Source: a bacterium
GTDB taxonomy: Bacteria > Patescibacteriota > Microgenomatia > Levybacterales > UBA12049
Assembly: GCA_021813005.1 (NCBI GenBank)
Contig: JAKAMH010000022.1
Location: 1 to 12,694 of the forward strand
Direction of reading: 5' to 3'
DNA length: 12,694 bases
Both the position numbers and the translations under genes were made by a program. This document shows, in pieces, positions 5,304 to 11,968 of the stretch. Numbering within the stretch: the stretch's first letter is position 1; each line of letters opens with the position of its first letter. Under the pieces are notes generated by a model. That model made no database searches and had not been told where the DNA came from. It saw only the letters and a program-made list of their open reading frames with translations.

Positions 5304-8300
5304 ATGCAACAACTTGACGGAGTCAGACAGAAAGTATTCTTGGACAGATATGCCCTCAAAGACAAGGCGGGAGAGCTGGTTGAACAGACTCCCGAGGAAA
5401 TGTGGCACAGGGTTGCCCGCGGTATTGCCAAGCAGGAGAAAAAGTCCAAAAAGCAGCACTGGGAAAATGAGTTCTACCGGGTGATGGAGGACTTTAAATT
5501 CGTCCCGGCAGGCCGTATCCTCTCCGGTGCCGGCACAGAGTATCAGGTGACATACTTCAACTGTTTTGTTATTCCGTCCCCCAAAGACTCAAGACATGGT
5601 ATTCTTGAAGCCCTTGGCCAGCTGGTTGAGATCCAAGCTCGCTCCGGCGGTGTCGGACTCAATCTTTCCTCGCTTCGGCCGCGCGGGGCTCGCGTCAAGA
5701 AAGTCAATGGTACCTCCTCCGGCCCGGTAAACTGGGCAGAGCTTTTTTCGGTTGCCACACATGACATTGTCCAGCAGGGAGGTTCCCGCCGTGGCGCCAC
5801 GATGCTTATGCTTTGGGACTGGCATCCGGATATTGAGGAATTTATCACTGTCAAGGAAGATCTCTCGAAGATCAACGGTGCCAATCTTTCTGTCTGTGTC
5901 TCGGACGGCTTTATGGAAGCGGTCAAAAAAGACGGCGACTGGGATCTTATCTATCCTGACCTGGATGACCCGCGCTACGACTCGGACTGGGACGGAGAGA
6001 TAACCAAGTGGAAAGCACAAGGGGGGAAGATCAAGGTTTACCGGACGATTAAGGCCAAGAAACTCTGGGATCTTATCTGTACTGCCGCTTGGCGCTCCGC
6101 CGAGCCGGGACTCCACTTTCTCGAGCGCTCCAACAAACGCTCCAACACATATTATTTTGAGCAGCTGATTGCTACCAACCCGTGCGTTACTGGTGATACT
6201 TTGGTTGCGACACCAAACGGTTGGAGACGTGCGGATCAAATTAAAGCAGGTGACGAGGTGGGAACGGTTTTGGGTAAAGGAATAGTTGATGATATAGAAG
6301 TGCATGAAAAAAAGCCGGTGTTTCGGGTAACGTTTTCTGATGGAGCAGAGCTTCGAGTGACGGCGGCTCATCAGTTTCATGCAATCAAACAGGCGGGGAG
6401 AGCAAAAAATTCTGCCAACAAACGATTCTCAGAACTGGCGCTCGCAGAACTGGAAGTTGGAGATGTCGTACGTGTTGCACCGGCTATGATGCCCCACAAT
6501 TATCTTTCCGATTTGCCAGATGGCTGGCAAGATAAAGAATATGGGTTTTTTCTGGGCATGTTGTTGGGTGATGGATGCATTAGCCCCAGAACTCTCAACC
6601 GAAATGTTGTTAAGGTTGCGGTTAATACTAGCGAGACTGAATGGAATGCCTTGGTAAAAACGACTCTTGAGAAAACAGGAAGAGTAGGGCTTGATGCCTC
6701 AGCCGATAGTTTCTCGGGAAACTTTACGGTACAATCGGCAAATGGCGCCGCACTTCTGGTGAGAAAATCATTATTGACTTCCGCATATTCCTTTGAGAAG
6801 AAAATTCCTCTTGAGTATCAGAATTCAAATAAGCTTTTTTTGGCGGGATTACTTGATGGTTTGTTCAGTACCGATGGTAATCTTGACCTTTCGAGCAATC
6901 ATCCTTTTTTACGATTTAAAACTACAAGTAAACAATTAGCACAAGACATACGCAGAATCTTATTGTGTTTTGGTATCCATGGACGGATTGCAACGATTAA
7001 AAAAGTAGCAGACGGTCATATTGGAAATCGGGCTATTATATCAAAACACCGGCAATATGAAGTAATCATTTCAGGAGCAGGGGTAAAAGTATTTGCGGAA
7101 CAAATTGGCTTATCTCATCCGGATAAGCAAAAAAGACTACAAATAGCGCAAAAAGAATTCGCTCTGACAGGCAACACCTGGCTGGCGCGAATTGTTTCGA
7201 TTGAACAGGATGGTATAGAAACAGTCTATGATCTGCATGAGCCGGTTTCAGACACCTGGATTACAGACGGCATTGTTTCACGAGGGTGCGGCGAGCAACC
7301 ACTGGGTGAGTGGGCTGTCTGTAATCTGGGTGCCATGAATCTGGCCGCCTATGTCAAGGAGAAGCAGTTTGACTTCACGAGCTTTGAGCAGGACGTCAAA
7401 GTGGCAATGCGGCTTTTGGACAATGTCATTGACCAGACGTACTATTTCTTCAAAAAGAACGAGACGGTCGCTAAGGATATCCGCCGCACCGGTCTTGGCA
7501 TTATGGGGCTTGGGGATGCGCTGATTAAGATGGAGCTTCGCTATGGTTCAGAGGAGGCGGCACCGACGGTTGAAAAGATCTTTAAGACGCTCCGAGACAG
7601 TGCCTATGATGCCTCCTCAGATCTGGCGCGCGAAAAAGGTGCCTTTCCCAAGTTTGAGAAAGACAAGTACATGCGGGGACACTTCATCAAGCAGTTGCCA
7701 CCGTCACTTCGCGAGAAAATCGGGGCGCAGGGTATCAGGAATGCCGTGCTTCTGACGATTGCGCCGACTGGTACTACATCACTCGTCGCCGGGGTGACAT
7801 CCGGTGTGGAGCCAGTCTATGAGTTTGTCTTCAAACGCCGCTGGCGGGGTGGAGAGGAAACAATGTACCATCCGCTCTTTGATGCCTGGCGAAAAGATCA
7901 TCCGGACGCGGACAAGCCGGCCTACTTCGTCTCGGCCAATGATCTGACGCCTGAGGAGCATGTCAGCGTCCAGGCAATTGCCCAGAAATATATTGATTCA
8001 TCTATCTCGAAGACAGTGAATGCCCCCAATGCTCATACCGTTGACGACGTGAAACGGCTTTATATGATGGCCTATGACGAAGGATTGAAGGGGATTACCT
8101 ATATGCGTGACGGCTCGCGGTTTGGTGTTTTGGAGCGTATCGAGGAGAAAAAGGAGGAAGTCGAAGAGGAGAAGTCTGCCATACCGGTGACGCCGCGCGT
8201 GCCTCGTCCCATGATGCTAAGCGGCGTGACATATAAAACGGACAGTCCGATTGGTAAGATGTATATCACCATCAACCAGGACGAAAAGAACGATCCGTTT

Positions 8301-8843
8301 GAGGTATTTCTCAACAACGGCAAAAGCGGTTCAGATGTTATGGCGATGGCGGACGCTCTCGGCAGGATGATTTCCTTTGTCCTACGGCTCCACAGCCCTG
8401 TCCCGGCCCGCGAGCGTATGCGCGAGATCGTCTCGGAACTCTCGGGTATCGGCGGTTCGCGAAGTATTGGTTTTGGGGAAAACAGAGTGCGCTCCCTGCC
8501 TGACGCGGTTGCCAAGATACTCTCTAAGCATTTTTCCTTTCGGGTCAACGGCAAAGTTGAGGACAGGCTGACACTCGACGGACTCGTTAAGGAAGGTGGC
8601 GAGGAGGTGCTACCCTCTCCAAACGGCAACGGTCACGGTAGTAGTCTTGCCAATGGTCACGCCGTCATCAAGGCGGACGCAGAACCGGAGGGGCAGCAGC
8701 AGATGCTGCTGGCGGACGCAGAACCGGCAATCGCCTCGTCAACCACCAACCTGTTTGATATCTGTCCGGAATGCGGGTCAGGTACACTTGCCTTTGAAGA
8801 AGGATGTCAGAAATGCTATGGTTGCGGGTATTCCCGCTGCTGA
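5304..8843 (+). CDS. nrdJ: Adenosylcobalamin-dependent (class II) ribonucleotide reductase, interrupted by an intein
   Basis: Reduces ribonucleotides to deoxyribonucleotides using adenosylcobalamin as radical source. The precursor is 1179 aa, of which residues 294-661 are an intein, leaving 811 aa of host protein. Cys87 (YFNCFVI) is the N-terminal redox cysteine. After removal of the intein, the active site reads NPCGEQPLGEWAVCNLG, giving thiyl-radical Cys662, Glu664 and the second redox Cys673, with the 11-residue spacing of Thermotoga NrdJ. PTGTTSLVAGVTSGVEP near 830 binds substrate phosphate. A TSCPD-type domain begins near TDSPIGKMYITIN. The C-terminus is a zinc ribbon with Cys1154, Cys1157, Cys1171 and Cys1174 plus Cys1179, used for re-reduction. 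There is no N-terminal ATP-cone. The start is 6 nt after nrdR without a clear Shine-Dalgarno site, so translation is probably coupled. Residues 1050-1150 end in a low-complexity Ala/Glu-rich linker. Confidence 0.97.
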   Translation: MQQLDGVRQKVFLDRYALKDKAGELVEQTPEEMWHRVARGIAKQEKKSKKQHWENEFYRVMEDFKFVPAGRILSGAGTEYQVTYFNCFVIPSPKDSRHGILEALGQLVEIQARSGGVGLNLSSLRPRGARVKKVNGTSSGPVNWAELFSVATHDIVQQGGSRRGATMLMLWDWHPDIEEFITVKEDLSKINGANLSVCVSDGFMEAVKKDGDWDLIYPDLDDPRYDSDWDGEITKWKAQGGKIKVYRTIKAKKLWDLICTAAWRSAEPGLHFLERSNKRSNTYYFEQLIATNPCVTGDTLVATPNGWRRADQIKAGDEVGTVLGKGIVDDIEVHEKKPVFRVTFSDGAELRVTAAHQFHAIKQAGRAKNSANKRFSELALAELEVGDVVRVAPAMMPHNYLSDLPDGWQDKEYGFFLGMLLGDGCISPRTLNRNVVKVAVNTSETEWNALVKTTLEKTGRVGLDASADSFSGNFTVQSANGAALLVRKSLLTSAYSFEKKIPLEYQNSNKLFLAGLLDGLFSTDGNLDLSSNHPFLRFKTTSKQLAQDIRRILLCFGIHGRIATIKKVADGHIGNRAIISKHRQYEVIISGAGVKVFAEQIGLSHPDKQKRLQIAQKEFALTGNTWLARIVSIEQDGIETVYDLHEPVSDTWITDGIVSRGCGEQPLGEWAVCNLGAMNLAAYVKEKQFDFTSFEQDVKVAMRLLDNVIDQTYYFFKKNETVAKDIRRTGLGIMGLGDALIKMELRYGSEEAAPTVEKIFKTLRDSAYDASSDLAREKGAFPKFEKDKYMRGHFIKQLPPSLREKIGAQGIRNAVLLTIAPTGTTSLVAGVTSGVEPVYEFVFKRRWRGGEETMYHPLFDAWRKDHPDADKPAYFVSANDLTPEEHVSVQAIAQKYIDSSISKTVNAPNAHTVDDVKRLYMMAYDEGLKGITYMRDGSRFGVLERIEEKKEEVEEEKSAIPVTPRVPRPMMLSGVTYKTDSPIGKMYITINQDEKNDPFEVFLNNGKSGSDVMAMADALGRMISFVLRLHSPVPARERMREIVSELSGIGGSRSIGFGENRVRSLPDAVAKILSKHFSFRVNGKVEDRLTLDGLVKEGGEEVLPSPNGNGHGSSLANGHAVIKADAEPEGQQQMLLADAEPAIASSTTNLFDICPECGSGTLAFEEGCQKCYGCGYSRC
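6183..7286 (+). mobile_element. LAGLIDADG intein inserted before the NrdJ catalytic cysteine, with an unusual C-terminus
   Basis: In-frame 368-residue insertion between NP and CGEQPL. Block A is CVTGDTLVATPNG with Cys1. Block B has RVTAAHQFHAI with Thr60 and His63 (TxxH). Two LAGLIDADG motifs, FLGMLLGDG (123-131, Asp130) and LAGLLDGLFSTDG (220-232, Asp231), indicate a DOD-type homing endonuclease with both acidic residues kept. Blocks F and G read VYDLHEPVSDTWITDGIVSRG before the +1 Cys, so the normal penultimate His and terminal Asn are Arg367 and Gly368, and the block F His is also missing. Part of the endonuclease is much AT-richer than the host gene: 18 of 60 bases are G/C at 6901-6960 against 35 of 60 at 7801-7860, which suggests foreign origin. 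Whether it splices, and by what mechanism, cannot be read from the sequence. Confidence 0.93.
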
Positions 8844-8846
8844 GTA

Positions 8847-8865
8847 TCTCAAAAATCCTTTGAGA
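8847..8865 (+). other. Small hairpin after nrdJ
   Basis: TCTCAAA and TTTGAGA form a 7-bp stem around the loop AATCC, 3 nt after the nrdJ stop. There is no T-run after it, so it is not a normal intrinsic terminator. Nothing else recognisable lies between it and the riboswitch; no convincing promoter was found at 8866-8892, so read-through from nrdJ is possible. Confidence 0.3.
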
Positions 8866-8892
8866 GTTGATTATCGTAATGGAAGAGTAACA

Positions 8893-9016
8893 GGTAAGTA
8901 GGGTGATCCGGTTTTAGCGCCGGAAATTCCCTCACAGAGCCGCTACTGTAACGTCCGCCTCCTCCCCGCTGAGCGGGGAGGAGGCGAGACGAAGTCAGAA
9001 AACTTTACTCTGCAGA
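8893..9016 (+). promoter_or_regulatory. Cobalamin riboswitch 1 (aptamer)
   Basis: The block GGGTGATCCGG, then CCGGAAATTCCC and the near-invariant core GCCGCTACTGTAA (about 8938-8952) match the cobalamin (btuB-type) aptamer. A variable arm follows and then the 3' core GAAGTCAGAAAAC (8991-9003). The arm is an unusually perfect 14-bp GC hairpin with the loop TGA (8956-8986). The aptamer leads into a hairpin and T-run that end at the start codon of the DUF4430 gene, so it most likely turns off the uptake and adenosylation genes when B12 is plentiful. The exact 5' and 3' limits are approximate. Confidence 0.85.
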
Positions 9017-9043
9017 TTTGCTCGAGCTTGGCGTTTAGTTGGC

Positions 9044-9072
9044 ACCTTCTTGAGCAACAGGAAGGTTTTTTT
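9044..9072 (+). terminator. Terminator/ribosome-site-masking hairpin of riboswitch 1
   Basis: ACCTTCTT (9044-9051) pairs with AGGAAGGT (9059-9066; 8 bp with one G-U) around the loop GAGCAAC, followed by a run of seven T that touches the ATG at 9073. The 3' arm contains AGGAAGG (9059-9065), the Shine-Dalgarno site of the next gene. The same hairpin could therefore stop transcription or hide the ribosome site. Confidence 0.75.
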
Positions 9073-9501
9073 ATGGCGAAAACAAAGCCGGTCGCGGCAA
9101 GGACTACGCTGCCGCCGGGAAAATATTTTGATAGGAAACTTTTCTTCTTGAGTGGTGTATTATTTGCCGGTATTGTTCTCACACTTGTCATGCTGGGCAG
9201 CCATAAGTCTCCTGCACGGCGGGAGCAGTATTTGCAGGCCGCACCGCGAAATACGGCAGCACAAGAGACGCTTGCCTACCGGGGACAGGCAGGGGTGGAT
9301 GCGCTGACACTTCTTGAACGAAAATCCCGAGTGAACCTTGATAACTCAGGCATGGTGATCGGTATCAACGGACGGATGGCAGACGGCGCCAAGCATGAGT
9401 ACTGGGAGTTTATGGTCAACGGCAAGCCGGCGACGGTTGGGCCCAAAGAGTACGTAACGCAGAAAGGAGACTATATTCTGTGGAAAATAGCCAAATACTA
9501 A
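9073..9501 (+). CDS. Membrane-anchored DUF4430 protein, candidate cobalamin-capture protein
   Basis: 142-aa protein with a basic N-terminus, one membrane segment at about residues 22-42 and an exported C-terminal domain (74-142). That domain shows the DUF4430 pattern: GVDALTLLERKS, then YWEFMVNGKPATVGPKEYVTQKGDYILWKI. DUF4430 is the fold of the C-terminal beta domain of animal intrinsic factor and transcobalamin, and it recurs in bacterial proteins near B12 genes. The cobalamin riboswitch directly upstream and the adenosyltransferase two genes downstream make a B12-binding role likely (inference). The Shine-Dalgarno AGGAAGG lies in the riboswitch hairpin 7 nt before the ATG. A longer frame starting at 9028 would lie inside the riboswitch and is rejected. 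The end overlaps the next gene by 22 nt. Confidence 0.87.
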   Translation: MAKTKPVAARTTLPPGKYFDRKLFFLSGVLFAGIVLTLVMLGSHKSPARREQYLQAAPRNTAAQETLAYRGQAGVDALTLLERKSRVNLDNSGMVIGINGRMADGAKHEYWEFMVNGKPATVGPKEYVTQKGDYILWKIAKY

Positions 9502-10019
9502 GTACGGATCGGCAAGTGGTGTTGCCTGCAGTGATTGTCGTGATTGCCGCACTGTTTCGCTGCCTGCCGCACGTGCCCAATATGACACCGATTGCCGCCA
9601 TGGCCCTTTTCGGGGGAGCCTATCTTTCGAAGCGCTACGCACTTCTTCTGCCACTTCTTGCCATGCTTGTTTCAGACATCTTTTTGGGTTTCCATCCCGT
9701 TATGCCATTTGTCTACGGCAGCTTCCTTGCCACAGGGCTTATCGGCCTCTGGTTACGGTCGCATAAAACGCCAGGCTACATTATCGGCGCCGCCCTGCTC
9801 TCGTCTACTATCTTTTTCCTGACGACCAATCTCGGTGTATGGCTGATGGGAGGACTCTACCCAAAGACGGCGCAGGGACTCCTAGAGTCCTACACCATGG
9901 GCCTGCCATTCTTCCGAAATACTATACTCGGAGACATGCTCTATACGGGAATCTTCTTTGGCGGGTTCGCTGCGATAAAAACATTTATCTGGCAGCAAAA
10001 ACCTGCCTCGACAACATAA
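9480..10019 (+). CDS. DUF6580/ECF S-component-like membrane protein, candidate B12 permease subunit
   Basis: 179-aa hydrophobic protein with about five membrane segments. The region LFRCLPHVPNMTPIAAMALFGGAYLSKR (residues about 25-52) is the hallmark of the DUF6580 family, whose layout resembles substrate-binding (S) subunits of energy-coupling-factor transporters. If so, it would need a separate EcfT and two EcfA ATPases, which are not in this window. Its position between a DUF4430 protein and a cobalamin adenosyltransferase behind a cobalamin riboswitch points to cobalamin or a precursor as substrate (inference). The GTG start at 9480 is supported by AAGGAG at 9464-9469, 10 nt upstream; GTG codons at 9516 and 9519 are possible alternatives. 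The next gene begins 3 nt after the stop. Confidence 0.75.
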   Translation: MENSQILSTDRQVVLPAVIVVIAALFRCLPHVPNMTPIAAMALFGGAYLSKRYALLLPLLAMLVSDIFLGFHPVMPFVYGSFLATGLIGLWLRSHKTPGYIIGAALLSSTIFFLTTNLGVWLMGGLYPKTAQGLLESYTMGLPFFRNTILGDMLYTGIFFGGFAAIKTFIWQQKPASTT

Positions 10020-10022
10020 TCT

Positions 10023-10565
10023 ATGCCAATCTATACACGCGCAGGAGACCGCGGTAAGACCTCTCTTTTTGATGGTACCCGCGTCCTCAAATCAGACATA
10101 AGAGTTGACACCTATGGGACGATAGATGAGCTTAACAGTGCAATTGGTACGGCAGTTTCACAGCTAGAGAGAACGACGGAGAAGAGTGTTGCGAAAGAGC
10201 TGAGACAAATCCAGCACGATCTTTTGGAGATCGGCTCAACGCTGGCCCATTCCGAACCACTGCCGGTGGTGGGGCTAAGCGGGCGTCCTTTGGATTTTGA
10301 AAAACTGATTGACAGGCTGACCAATGCGATGCCGGAACTGAAAAATTTTATTCTGCCGGGCGGCGGGCCGGCCGGGGCAGCACTTCATGTGGCACGGACC
10401 ACTGCCCGGCGTGCCGAGCGAAACATCGTGGCATTGATGCAGAAAGAGGCAATTGATGAAACTATTGTGCGTTACATTAACAGGCTCTCGGACCTGCTCT
10501 TTACTATGGCCCGCTATGTCAATCATCTGGAAAAGCACAAAGAGACAATTTGGAAAAAGAAATAA
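10023..10565 (+). CDS. pduO: Cob(I)alamin adenosyltransferase, PduO type
   Basis: 180-aa cytosolic enzyme that transfers the adenosyl group of ATP to cob(I)alamin to give adenosylcobalamin, the cofactor of NrdJ. The ATP-binding N-terminus YTRAGDRGKTSLFDGTRVLK (residues 4-23) is present. YGTIDELNSAIG follows at 31-42. LPGGGPAGAALHVARTTARRAERN runs at 111-134, and YINRLSDLLFTMARYVN closes the domain. These are the conserved blocks of the PduO/MMAB family, and the length matches single-domain members. The ATG stands 3 nt after the stop of the membrane protein with no clear Shine-Dalgarno site, so translation is probably coupled. The gene ends where the second cobalamin riboswitch begins, so the last codons overlap its 5' flank. 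Confidence 0.96.
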   Translation: MPIYTRAGDRGKTSLFDGTRVLKSDIRVDTYGTIDELNSAIGTAVSQLERTTEKSVAKELRQIQHDLLEIGSTLAHSEPLPVVGLSGRPLDFEKLIDRLTNAMPELKNFILPGGGPAGAALHVARTTARRAERNIVALMQKEAIDETIVRYINRLSDLLFTMARYVNHLEKHKETIWKKK

Positions 10566-10690
10566 CGGGTGAACCGGGTGTAATTCCCGGGCTGTGCCGC
10601 AACTGTAATTTGACGAATGTTCCTTGAGTAAGAGTTTGCTCTGAGCGAACGAAGTGAGTCGAAGAGCCAGACCCCCGTCCTGAGCACTGC
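10563..10690 (+). promoter_or_regulatory. Cobalamin riboswitch 2 (aptamer)
   Basis: ACGGGTGAACCGGG, GTAATTCCCGGGC and the core TGCCGCAACTGTAAT (about 10596-10610) are a strong match to the cobalamin aptamer. The 3' core is GAGCCAGACCCCC (10664-10676). Between them is an extra arm with the hairpin GTTTGC/GCGAAC (10634-10650). It starts right at the stop codon of the adenosyltransferase gene. It may be transcribed as part of the same mRNA, since I find no clear separate promoter. It controls the unassigned 387-aa gene. Confidence 0.92.
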
Positions 10691-10712
10691 TTGGGAAAAA
10701 GACTTCCGTGGC

Positions 10713-10742
10713 TCTCGCGAAGCGAGATCTGGCTCCGCCAGA
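10713..10742 (+). other. Tandem 6-bp hairpins in the expression platform of riboswitch 2
   Basis: TCTCGC-GAA-GCGAGA (10713-10727) is followed without a gap by TCTGGC-TCC-GCCAGA (10728-10742). The second hairpin competes with an 8-bp pairing: TCTGGCTC (10728-10735) is the exact reverse complement of GAGCCAGA (10664-10671) in the conserved 3' core of the aptamer. This looks like a built-in switch between two folds. Confidence 0.6.
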
Positions 10743-10763
10743 CAGAAGCATACTCTGTATTGC

Positions 10764-10803
10764 AACTCCCCGAAAGTCTAGTAGGCTTAGAGGAGTTTTT
10801 TTT
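10764..10803 (+). terminator. Terminator/ribosome-site-masking hairpin of riboswitch 2
   Basis: AACTCC (10764-10769) pairs with GGAGTT (10792-10797). An inner AAGTCT-AGT-AGGCTT stem (10774-10788) extends the hairpin after an internal loop. A run of eight T follows (10796-10803), ending 1 nt before the ATG. The 3' arm holds GAGGAG (10790-10795), the Shine-Dalgarno site of the next gene, 9 nt from its ATG. The arrangement repeats that of riboswitch 1. Confidence 0.75.
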
Positions 10804-10804
10804 G

Positions 10805-11968
10805 ATGTCAGCATTTAATTTAGAACATGAACAGAGACGACTTGGTGAGCGGGGTCTCACTCAAGCGGCGGCAGTACAGTCGGCCAAAGATTCAATTAGC
10901 ACCTATCTTTTTGAAAGAAATAAAATGCCAAGCCCGTTCGGACTTGAGGCACGAGGGGAAAAAGTGGAGGCTGTAGGGTATGAACATCGCGGAGACCTGG
11001 CTGTTTCCTTTCAAAAGTCAGTGGATGAGGCAAAAACTACCGCAATTGAGAAGCGCTATCAATTGGAAAATAAAGGCTATGAGGAAGCAAAAAAGATGTT
11101 TTTTGCTGTACCACTTCACTCAACTGTACTCCTGCTTTCTCCACCTCCTGAAAAGCCGATACCGGGGTATCCTGGACATAGTATGGCTTATTTTTATCAC
11201 ATCCTTCCGGGAGAAAGTTCTGACAAAAGAACGATCAAGGCACTCAGCTGGGTGCACGACTTCAGTAAAGAAGAACAAGCGAGTCTCCTGCAGCATTTAG
11301 GTGCGAAGGATATAAAGCCAACTGAGGAGTCGATTCTACTGCATCCTGTAGCTGCAAGTGATTTTGCCAGGGACACCGGAAGCTTCCACTTGCTGTGGGA
11401 TACAATCGGAGCATTTCATGCGAGAAAAGAGAGAACATTTTCCTGTCTGCCGGGAAAATTCATGGAAGATTTGTTGTTATACGGCCAGGAAATTTGGGAT
11501 AAGAGATATCCTGAGATAGCAAGTATGCGGAATAACCTGGCAGAGCGTGTGGTTGCAGGTGAAACGCAGCAACAGATCGGGAAAGACTGGGATATTATGC
11601 TTAATCTAGCCGAGATTGAACTGTCACATGTCGATATCAGCCGCCGCTTATTGTCTGAGCCAACATTGCAAGACTTTAGTGTTAGCACACCCAGGGGAAG
11701 GACTGTTTTTGATTCGCACAGGCACCTTTCGTACCAGCCAACCATGATTGATACCTCCTGTGGATCATCCGGCGGAATGGGGAAGTATGGCTCTGTCACA
11801 ACTGCCACATATGAGGTTTCTAAGGGCACAAACTTTTCAGATAGTGGCGAGAGGACACTACACTGTAAAAGCTGCCCACTATGTGGGGCATCAGACATTA
11901 CAGCGACCATAGCGAATGGCAAAATTACCTGCCCAATTTGCGAGGGGTCTGCGCCGTATGCTTGCTAA
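10805..11968 (+). CDS. Unassigned B12-riboswitch-controlled protein with a C-terminal zinc ribbon
   Basis: 387-aa protein that I do not recognise. It has no signal peptide or membrane segment and looks cytosolic. The N-terminal 130 residues are charged and helical. A hydrophobic stretch VPLHSTVLLLSPPP stands near residues 100-113, followed by a Gly/Pro/Tyr-rich segment. The middle (about 150-300) is helical, and a Ser/Thr/Gly-rich segment runs at about 310-345. The C-terminus carries Cys354, Cys357, Cys360, Cys376, Cys379 and Cys387, with CPLC and CPIC knuckles typical of a zinc ribbon. ATG 10805 is chosen because the riboswitch hairpin and GAGGAG end just before it; a GTG at 10691 in the same frame lies within the riboswitch. 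B12 presumably represses it. It could aid B12 uptake or handling, or act as a substitute when B12 is scarce; the sequence does not decide. Confidence 0.8.
   Translation: MSAFNLEHEQRRLGERGLTQAAAVQSAKDSISTYLFERNKMPSPFGLEARGEKVEAVGYEHRGDLAVSFQKSVDEAKTTAIEKRYQLENKGYEEAKKMFFAVPLHSTVLLLSPPPEKPIPGYPGHSMAYFYHILPGESSDKRTIKALSWVHDFSKEEQASLLQHLGAKDIKPTEESILLHPVAASDFARDTGSFHLLWDTIGAFHARKERTFSCLPGKFMEDLLLYGQEIWDKRYPEIASMRNNLAERVVAGETQQQIGKDWDIMLNLAEIELSHVDISRRLLSEPTLQDFSVSTPRGRTVFDSHRHLSYQPTMIDTSCGSSGGMGKYGSVTTATYEVSKGTNFSDSGERTLHCKSCPLCGASDITATIANGKITCPICEGSAPYAC

Noticed and set aside
5589..6380. 263-aa minus-strand frame opposite nrdJ
   Set aside because: No recognisable domain, no promoter or ribosome site, and it lies antisense to highly conserved NrdJ sequence, so it is a shadow.
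6183..7286. Class 3 intein (WCT-type) as explanation for the odd C-terminus
   Set aside because: Class 3 inteins lack the N-terminal Cys nucleophile, whereas Cys1 is present here.
10640..10663. The segment CTGAGCGAACGAAGTGAG as a dispersed genomic repeat
   Set aside because: It occurs only once in this window; a genome-wide copy count would be needed, and part of it fits a local hairpin of the riboswitch.
10691..10804. GTG start giving a 425-aa version of the riboswitch 2 gene
   Set aside because: The extra 38 codons cover the tandem hairpins and the terminator; ATG 10805 has the Shine-Dalgarno site and T-run spacer just before it.
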